Virus record (IMG/VR): IMGVR_UViG_3300032081_000295
Span: 1-24,620 of that record
DNA length: 24,620 bases
Strand: one strand, 5' to 3'
Source of the DNA: a virus
In this document: in pieces, positions 12,526 to 18,800 of the stretch
Numbering within the stretch: the stretch's first letter is position 1
Layout: each line of letters opens with the position of its first letter
Notes under the pieces: model-generated
Database searches by the model: none
Seen by the model: the letters and a program-made list of their open reading frames with translations, nothing else
Told to the model about the DNA's origin: nothing
Translations under genes and position numbers: made by a program

Positions 12526-12598
12526 TTATATGTTCCTCTTCTTTTTTATCCAACCAAACAACAAGCAACAGTAGTAAAAATACTACTATAGTTCTCAT
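12518..12598 (-). CDS. Tiny hydrophobic membrane peptide (26 aa)
   Basis: On the minus strand an ATG at 12598-12596 overlaps the preceding gene's TGA (ATGA junction) and opens 26 codons ending TAA at 12520-12518, inside the start of the next gene. The peptide is a basic residue, a run of about 14 hydrophobic residues (TIVVFLLLLLVVWL), then a charged tail (DKKEEEHING). That is the layout of a single-pass N-in or N-out membrane peptide. It exactly fills the only gap in this part of the block. Proximity to the holin-like gene makes a lysis-regulating role possible, but this is inference. Confidence 0.5.
   Translation of the reverse strand: MRTIVVFLLLLLVVWLDKKEEEHING
12570..12587. repeat. Perfect 7-bp inverted repeat with 4-base loop
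   Basis: AGTAGTA, aaaa, TACTACT form an AT-rich hairpin inside the 26-residue gene. There is no GC stem and no following T-run, so it is not a good intrinsic terminator; it could affect mRNA stability or simply reflect the Val/Leu codons. Confidence 0.5.
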
Positions 12599-12840
12599 AC
12601 CTTGCGATGCCTACGTGTTTTCTTTGCAATCTTTTTAGGCTGCTTGCTGTGCTGCTTACCTTTCTTAGTATCTTCACGTTTCTTTTTAGTAGTGGCTGCG
12701 TATTCTTTGCTGCTTAAAGATTTAATAGCTTTTTCAGGAAGATAACGCTCGCCTGTTTCACTAGACTTTTTACCAGACTTAGTACGCCACTTCTGTTTTG
12801 TCCAAGCTTTTAAAGACTTCTGAGACTTTTTAAGTGCCAT
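12595..12840 (-). CDS. Lysine-rich conserved marine phage protein (81 aa)
   Basis: About one residue in three is Lys or Arg. It begins MALKKSQKSLKAWTKQKWRT, has GERYLPEKAIKSLSSKEYAA in the middle and TKKGKQHSKQPKKIAKKTRR at the end. The ERYLPEKAIKSLSSKEYAATT core and the KQPKKIAKKTRR end are familiar from marine phages and some giant viruses, sometimes labelled DUF5872 (from memory, unverified). A nucleic-acid-binding or DNA-packing role is plausible given the charge, but unproven. Start overlaps the stop of the upstream basic gene by one base. Confidence 0.82.
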   Translation of the reverse strand: MALKKSQKSLKAWTKQKWRTKSGKKSSETGERYLPEKAIKSLSSKEYAATTKKKREDTKKGKQHSKQPKKIAKKTRRHRKV

Positions 12841-13019
12841 TACTTGTATCCTCCACCCTTAGCTTTGTATTGCTTGGCTAACATCTGAGCCTTTCTAGCT
12901 GACCATTGACCAGCTTTACCGCCCTTTGAACCTGCTTTAATTCTGTTAAATAAATTTTTACGCATAGTAGGCTTAGTATAGTTACCTGCTTTGTTAACCG
13001 TAGATTTTTTCTTCGCCAT
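12840..13019 (-). CDS. Small basic conserved marine phage protein (59 aa)
   Basis: The start at 13019 is chosen because GGAGGAG lies 6 bases upstream on the minus strand and because the holin stop overlaps it (TAATG); a 20-residue upstream extension is open but lies within the holin gene and has no such site. The product begins MAKKKSTVNKAGNYTKPTMR and ends AGQWSARKAQMLAKQYKAKG plus GYK. I recognise this short Gly/Lys-rich family from many marine phages; its function is not known. It forms a trio with the two other basic genes downstream. Confidence 0.82.
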   Translation of the reverse strand: MAKKKSTVNKAGNYTKPTMRKNLFNRIKAGSKGGKAGQWSARKAQMLAKQYKAKGGGYK

Positions 13020-13402
13020 TACTTTCTCCTCCAAACACGAATACCATAGATAGCTGCAAACACTGCTAGTATTAACCACTGATACCAGTCAGGTGTTTTA
13101 GATAAAGCAGCAAAGCCATCTTCTACATATTGCACAGTACCGGGAATAAAACTAAGAACCATAGGAATAGAAAGAAGAAGTAATACAAACTCATCCTTCC
13201 AGCCAGAGTTACGGATCTGTTCAAGCTCCCAAGAGTTGTCCATCTCCTGCCCCCTCATAGTGGCCTCTAGCTTCGTTCTGTGGCGAGCTTCTTCAATCTC
13301 TAAGGTCTTTACCTTCTCTTGGTGCTTACGCTCGCTACGGGCTGATACAGCGTCTACAACCTTGCCTCCTAGCCCACCTACCAAGTTACCTATAATGCTC
13401 AT
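13019..13402 (-). CDS. Holin-like membrane protein (127 aa)
   Basis: N-terminal glycine-rich segment (MSIIGNLVGGLGGKVVDAV), then a long charged helix (residues 20-68), then two hydrophobic helices: EFVLLLLSIPMVLSFIP (about 71-87) and WYQWLILAVFAAIYGIRVW (about 106-124), ending in RRK. This layout, with WKDEF before the first helix, resembles the GTA_holin_3TM family of marine phages and gene-transfer agents, in which the protein permeabilises the inner membrane to release lysozyme. The M15 peptidase at 15432-15800 would be its partner. AGGAG lies upstream of the start. Holin function is inferred from architecture and context. Confidence 0.75.
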   Translation of the reverse strand: MSIIGNLVGGLGGKVVDAVSARSERKHQEKVKTLEIEEARHRTKLEATMRGQEMDNSWELEQIRNSGWKDEFVLLLLSIPMVLSFIPGTVQYVEDGFAALSKTPDWYQWLILAVFAAIYGIRVWRRK

Positions 13403-13411
13403 AGTTTTCTC

Positions 13412-13921
13412 CTAGTTCAAAGGATTAGATAAGTAATCCATTCCTGACCACAGATCTTCTATTTCTGTATCTATTTTATTTAATTTAGAATCTACATCTT
13501 TTAAATCTTTTGTCATCAGTTCAGCCTGTGTGACTGTAACACGCATAGATTCTAGTTCTTTTTCAAGCTCTATTACTTTATCATTGATTGTAAGCAGCTT
13601 GGCTTGTTGCTCCGCTATAGTTTTTAAATTAACTCCAAGCTCTGCAAGCTTGCCTTGTAATTGGTTTACGTCATTAGTAATAAGTTCTTGCTGAATTAGG
13701 CTTATTTGTTCTGATAACTGAGACTCAACACGGTTTACTTCTTCTTCAACAGGAGCAACATCAGGTATCTGTAAGGCTTCTACCGCCTCTAGACGGCTGT
13801 AAAGGCTGCTGGCAGTCCATACACCGCCTCCTAGTGTTGTAGCTAGGCTAAGTAATATAGCGATGTACACGCCTTTAAAAGACGTACCGCCAATAGTTAG
13901 TTCTGTTTCCGCAAGGCTCAT
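13412..13921 (-). CDS. Membrane-anchored coiled-coil protein, possible spanin-like
   Basis: The 169 residues hold one transmembrane segment (GVYIAILLSLATTLGGGVW, about residues 17-35) followed by about 120 residues of heptad-rich helix (ESQLSEQISLIQQEL, LQGKLAELGVNLKTIAEQQ, and further on KVIELEKELESMRV). An N-terminal anchor plus a long periplasmic coiled coil is what an inner-membrane spanin (Rz) looks like, and the gene is between holin and peptidase genes. No lipoprotein partner with a clear lipobox is seen, so a tail- or virion-linked role is also open. The start overlaps the previous stop by 4 bases (ATGA). Confidence 0.7.
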   Translation of the reverse strand: MSLAETELTIGGTSFKGVYIAILLSLATTLGGGVWTASSLYSRLEAVEALQIPDVAPVEEEVNRVESQLSEQISLIQQELITNDVNQLQGKLAELGVNLKTIAEQQAKLLTINDKVIELEKELESMRVTVTQAELMTKDLKDVDSKLNKIDTEIEDLWSGMDYLSNPLN

Positions 13922-14766
13922 GGGTCACAATCCTCGTTAAACATAAAACACCTGTAACCTAACACAGTAGGACCAGTTAAATACAGCTCACTTTCAGCTC
14001 CTGTCGCTAACCAGTCTGCCTCGCTAAGGTAAAAGTCCATGCCGAATGAACCTTGCTGGCCGTTAATATAAACTGCACTAGCGTTGTTAGTTCCAGTATG
14101 AGACAGCTTTACCCACTGTTGATTCTGAGAAAATGTTAGTGTCCCTTCGTTTGCATTAGTATTATTATTTTCAGCCCCTTGTTGCAAAAAAGCTACTGCA
14201 TCCTCATTGGCTGCTACCCCTAGAAAAGCTGACGCATTGTTACCATGTTCTTCTATATCGTCCAAAGACTGATTATAGGTATCTACTTGATCCTGTGTAA
14301 TCGTTAATGCTGTTTCGTTTGCAACAACGTATTCCTGAACTTCAGCTTTATCGTCGGGAGTCTCTGCCTCAGCAGCAATCTCTGCGACCTCTACAACTGC
14401 AATCATATCTACAACGACTTCGGTAAACTCTTCTACGGCAGTGTTCATTAATTCAAACTCTGTAGCTGCTTGGGACTCTAACAATGCTTGAACATCCCCA
14501 TAGGCTTGATAGTCACTCATGTTACCAAGCGCAGCATTATAAGCATCTAACTGAGCTGTGCTTATGTGAGCAGTACCAGCAAGGCTACCGCTTGTTAAAG
14601 CGCCTCCTGTGTTTGAATAGGCATAACCAGCACCCGCAAGCTTAATACCACGATCTATTTGATTAACAAGTGCGGTGCTAGAAGTAATTAAATTATCTAA
14701 CTCATTGGAGTGAGCTACGGAACTTAACAGACACAGAGATAACGTCATCATTATTCTCTTCATCAT
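13918..14766 (-). CDS. Secreted protein of unknown function (282 aa)
   Basis: A clear signal peptide begins the protein (MMKRIMMTLSLCLLSSVAHS, cleavage near residue 20); the Cys is not in a valid lipobox. The mature part is Ala/Asn/Glu-rich with a hydrophobic-acidic stretch (VVVDMIAVVEVAEIAAEAE, about 118-136) and a beta-type C-terminal region with NQQWVKLSHTGTNNASAVYI and two Cys near the end. AGGAG lies upstream of the start. The first 65 bases overlap the 3' end of the upstream secreted-protein gene in another frame. It is exported to the periplasm or beyond; role in lysis, superinfection exclusion or host-envelope change is unknown. Confidence 0.75.
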   Translation of the reverse strand: MMKRIMMTLSLCLLSSVAHSNELDNLITSSTALVNQIDRGIKLAGAGYAYSNTGGALTSGSLAGTAHISTAQLDAYNAALGNMSDYQAYGDVQALLESQAATEFELMNTAVEEFTEVVVDMIAVVEVAEIAAEAETPDDKAEVQEYVVANETALTITQDQVDTYNQSLDDIEEHGNNASAFLGVAANEDAVAFLQQGAENNNTNANEGTLTFSQNQQWVKLSHTGTNNASAVYINGQQGSFGMDFYLSEADWLATGAESELYLTGPTVLGYRCFMFNEDCDP

Positions 14767-15421
14767 TAATAGTTTCTCCTATTTTTAATATCTTGTTGTA
14801 CCATTCTTGTGTTTTTGTATAAGCAGGATACGCAGGTCTTTTACTAAATGTAGCATGTACGCGCATCTTTACTTTTCCATAGTCTGGTATATACAGTTCA
14901 GGCTCACGTTTCATTAAAAGAAAAGCTCTTTTGCCTACAACAAGCTTACTGCCAGAAAGAATAGGACAAGGCGTACCTGAAACAAACATACTTCTCCATA
15001 CATCCGGGTCTTCGCACATCCTAGCAATAGCAGCAACTTTCATGCCTAAGTCACTTAAAACTTTAGAGTCTCTACGCCTATTACAGTCGTTGTCAGATTT
15101 ATAATTACCTCTGGTAATCCCTATTATGCCTGTCTGGATACTTCCTCCTTGCCCTTGTAGACAAGTTTCAACACCGTTTGACATGTAAGTAGGTGCTATT
15201 GCAGAGCCTACAGGCATGTCAGAGGAGCTTCCTGCGCCGTTATACGTATTACTAACTGATCTATCTTCTGTCTGATTATTGCTGCCTACAGTGCTTCCTA
15301 CAGTATTAGTATTTAGCGAGCCTTCTTGGTTGTTGGTATTGTCGGCTGTATCGCCCATAACGGCTTGGTCTGCTGCAAAGGATAACAAAGGCAGCATAAG
15401 TAAAAGTAATAACCAACGCAT
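14702..15421 (-). CDS. Secreted Cys-containing protein conserved in marine phages (239 aa)
   Basis: The signal peptide is MRWLLLLLMLPLLSFAA. A low-complexity Asn/Thr/Ser/Gly region follows (about 20-65: NTNNQEGSLNTNTVGSTVG), then SNTYNGAGSSSDMPVGSAIA, and a compact domain with four cysteines: TCLQGQ, DNDCNRRR, ARMCEDP and GTPCPIL. I recognise the MPVGSAIAP / CNRRRDSKVLSDLGMKVAAI / MCEDPDVW / GTPCP series from other marine phages, always as hypothetical. Four Cys in an exported protein suggest two disulfides. The 3' end overlaps the signal-peptide codons of the next gene. Function unknown. Confidence 0.77.
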   Translation of the reverse strand: MRWLLLLLMLPLLSFAADQAVMGDTADNTNNQEGSLNTNTVGSTVGSNNQTEDRSVSNTYNGAGSSSDMPVGSAIAPTYMSNGVETCLQGQGGSIQTGIIGITRGNYKSDNDCNRRRDSKVLSDLGMKVAAIARMCEDPDVWRSMFVSGTPCPILSGSKLVVGKRAFLLMKREPELYIPDYGKVKMRVHATFSKRPAYPAYTKTQEWYNKILKIGETINDEENNDDVISVSVKFRSSLQ

Positions 15422-15431
15422 TTAACTAACC

Positions 15432-15800
15432 TCAATAGCTCCACACCCAAGGACGAGGACGAGTCTCATGCCATTCAAGGTCATCTAAATGTATAAATCT
15501 ATTGTTGCCTTTTTGATTAACGCCTATGCCTGTCATACCTATCCTAAACGCAGCGTCTAAAAGCCTGTGTGCTTGATCTCCGCTAACAGCAATATCTATG
15601 GCGTGTCCTGATGCGTGAGCGCCGGGAGCTTTTTTCTTACGCTCAATGATGTGATCCTTACAACGGTAAGCAGAAGTAACAACGAAAGGGAAACCTAGCT
15701 CCCAACGTAAGGCTTCTACTTTAACCATAAAAGCTTCATCCATACCCTGCTCTCCGCAGTGTTGACATTTAAGTTCATCCATGCTAAAATATTTATACAT
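15432..15800 (-). CDS. M15-type peptidoglycan peptidase (endolysin)
   Basis: The 122-residue enzyme should cut peptide cross-links of the cell wall at the end of infection. M15 zinc ligands are all present: H62 and D69 in GAHASGHAIDIA, H104 in RFIHLDD; the preceding VVTSAYRC (residues 40-47) is the usual substrate-side motif. It has no signal peptide, so it needs the holin to reach the wall. A C12-x2-C15 pair (KCQHCG) at the N-terminus could bind an extra metal ion or be structural. AAGGA upstream serves as ribosome binding site. It overlaps the 1742-residue gene by 8 bases. Confidence 0.9.
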   Translation of the reverse strand: MYKYFSMDELKCQHCGEQGMDEAFMVKVEALRWELGFPFVVTSAYRCKDHIIERKKKAPGAHASGHAIDIAVSGDQAHRLLDAAFRIGMTGIGVNQKGNNRFIHLDDLEWHETRPRPWVWSY

Positions 15801-18800
15801 TATTTACTTTCCTTTGTAGTGAACTTAGAACCTTACCACCTTTATTAAAAGGAACAGAAGGTATATTAACTTTCCCTTCTTGTGCCATAATACTTAAAGG
15901 AGCTTTTGATTTTTTATTTTTAAGTCCCTCTAAATCAACTTTAAACATAGGATCATTAGGAGAGGCAGTTTTCATTCCTTTCTTTTTAACAAGAACTAAA
16001 GGCCCTACCTGAATAACTTCTTCAGCACTTACAACCGGAAGCATTGTTTTTTTATCGTAAAAGTAAGAGTGCTTAAAAGGATTCATTCCCACCTGAACCC
16101 ACTCATCACTTTCTAAAAGATCTATCGCTTTGTTATAAATACTTCTAGGATTATGATTTACCCAGTCACCTTCCATCCTTGCTATCGTCCCTTTACTTTG
16201 ACCTAGAGCAATGTTTAAAGCATCTTTAGGATTAGTAGTAAAGTCTACATTTTTTAAAACAGAGGTTTGTCCATAGGCAAAAGCAGAACCGCCTTTGCCT
16301 TTGGGGTTGTGTAAGGTTACAGCCCAAACTCCTCTTAGATCATATGCTGGTATATCTAGCCTAGAAGAAACTCTTCTACCCTCTTCTACTTTTACATCGG
16401 CCCCTACAATTCCTCTTCCTCCTGTTAAAGTTTTCTTTCCAACAGCGCCCCTAACTTCCACTAACGTGGGAAACTCAGGAGCATTTTCTTTTGTATAAAG
16501 AGTAGGTGGAAATAGCTCATCAACCTCTGACACATAATCATCATAAGAAGCATCACCTCTTAAAACACTTTTTAACTTTTCAACAATTTCTGGACGTTGT
16601 TTTTGGCGTTTGCTTTCAGGCAGCCTATTAGCTTCTTGCCAAGCAGCTATGTCTTTTTCTGTCATGCTATCTGCAATTGCCGCATCTCTACCCAAAATTC
16701 CCTGCCGAACTTCAGGAGCGTTTAAAATTTTATTTTTCTTAGGATCAAAAGAAATAACTTGATCTTGGAAAATACCGTAATAAAATTTATCTTTTCTTTC
16801 AGCCTTATCAATTATTTTTTGTGTTTTTATTGAGTCGTCAAACCCTCTAATAATTAAACCGTCATATCCCTCACTTTTTAAAACATCAACAACGTCACCC
16901 CCAAATCTTCTTTTATCTTCAGGAATCAAAGATGCTAGTTTTTTTATATTTTGAGGAGTTAGAACAAAAGCCTTGTCAAAAATAGAATCAACATCGTACA
17001 AATAAGGAGAAGCTTCATAGCCGTACATGCCTTCAGCAGATGTAAATGGACTGTTTTTCTCTCCAAAATAAAGAGCGTTGTCTCCAAACTCATTCTCAGG
17101 ATAACGAGCAGCAGGGTTTACTTCAGACGGATCTATAAATTCTTTTAAAGATTTTTCAGAAGAAGCATGTTTAACAGATAAAGTCCCCTTAAAAATATTA
17201 TTATCTTCTAAAATTTCATCAGTAGTTTTAAGAGGTGTTTCATCTACAAGGTCATCGTCAAAAGCTTTAAACAGTTTTGCTCCTGCTCTTGTAACAAGAC
17301 TGCCTAATGCAAATCCCATACGCTGCAACGGATCTTGTCTGTCTTCTACGTCTGTAAAAGCTGTACCAGCCTGTTGGTTGTAAGGCATACCCGTCATCTT
17401 ATCTATACGTTGATCAGGCTCTGGGGCTGTATTAGGTACGTCTAAGACCTCACCGCCTTTGTCATAGTTAGGACGATCTTCTAGCAAAGGAGAACCCGTA
17501 ATTCTTCTTGAGTAACCCGTTACTTCTTTTCCGAAAGGAACAACATTAAGAACATTTCTACCTGCTCCTTCAACATCACCTGCTTCTAGGTTGCCTGAAA
17601 ATTTAAAAAGTTCACTCATAAAGGTGTCTGCATAACCTAAAGAAGGAGCTATGTTTGCAGATACAATTTTATTATCGGGCGCATTCAGCCCACTAACAAT
17701 CTTATCAATATGCCAAGGAAGTATATTACCACTTAACTTTAAAGATTCTTTTAAATGCTCTGTGGAAAACGTATCATGTGCTTCACTTTGTCTTACTTGA
17801 TAAGGAGAAGCCCACTCTCTTCCTGCTTGAACGGCCATATAAACAGTACTAAGACCTAAAGCTCTAACAGCCAAAGCCGCATCTTTGTTCTCTATTCTTT
17901 CTACCAAAGCGTTTGTCTGTGCAGTTTTAGCTTGCGCCCAAGAAAGAAACTGACCCAAAGATTTAATATAAGGATTGTTTGTTTGAGAAAAATAAAGCCT
18001 GTTACCTGCCAAAGGTACAATAGCATCTCTATCAGCAGACCTTCTTCCAGCCATATTTAAAATCTTTTGACCGTCTTCAGCATCAAACGCTTCATTTATA
18101 TTAGAGTACTTGGAAATAATTTTAAGATCATCAACAGACTGTATACCTAATTGATTCATTTCTTTTTGAAGACTAGCAGAAACTTTACCGCCTTTGCTTT
18201 CTACTTTTTTTGCAATATCATAAGCTCTTCTAACTCCCACATCATACGCAAATCCTCTAGCTACTTTAGTAATCCTTTCAAGCTGTACAAGTTTAAAAAA
18301 GTTTTTATTCCACGAATCTAAAGCAGACTGAAAAGAACTAAATGGATCTGTACTAGCATGAGCCATTAAAGCAGAGTATTCTCTTTCAAAAGACTTGTCG
18401 TATTTAAAACCAGACTTAGAAGAAAAAGATTCCCCCGGAGTTACTTTAGACATAGCAGCTCTAATTGCTGGCATAACACCGCTGTTCTGAATAGGCTGTA
18501 TAAGATCACCCAAAGCAGAAATACTAACCCTAGTCAGCATAGTACTGTTAGCCAGTGTAGTAAGAGTAGCCATAGCCATATTACCTAAACTACCTGAAGC
18601 ACTACTTGACCCGTGAACACCCCAATACACCTCTGCCATATTAGTAAGATTTTTTTTATAAGTATCTTTAAAATCAGCAACAGATCCTCTTTTATTTTTA
18701 AAAGCTCTTTCTACATCATCTAAAGCCCTGTTAAACAACTCTCCGTTAGCGCCTAGAGTGTTAGCCCAATTACGCATTTTTATAGCTCTGTCTGCGTATT

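Noticed and set aside
13020-13079. A 20-residue N-terminal extension of the 59-residue basic protein
   Set aside because: It lies wholly inside the holin-like gene and is Cys/Tyr-rich unlike the rest; GGAGGAG and the TAATG junction mark 13019 as the start.
13918-14766. The 282-residue secreted protein as an outer-membrane spanin lipoprotein
   Set aside because: The Cys in the signal region is preceded by S-L and not by a valid lipobox, and the protein is far longer than known o-spanins.
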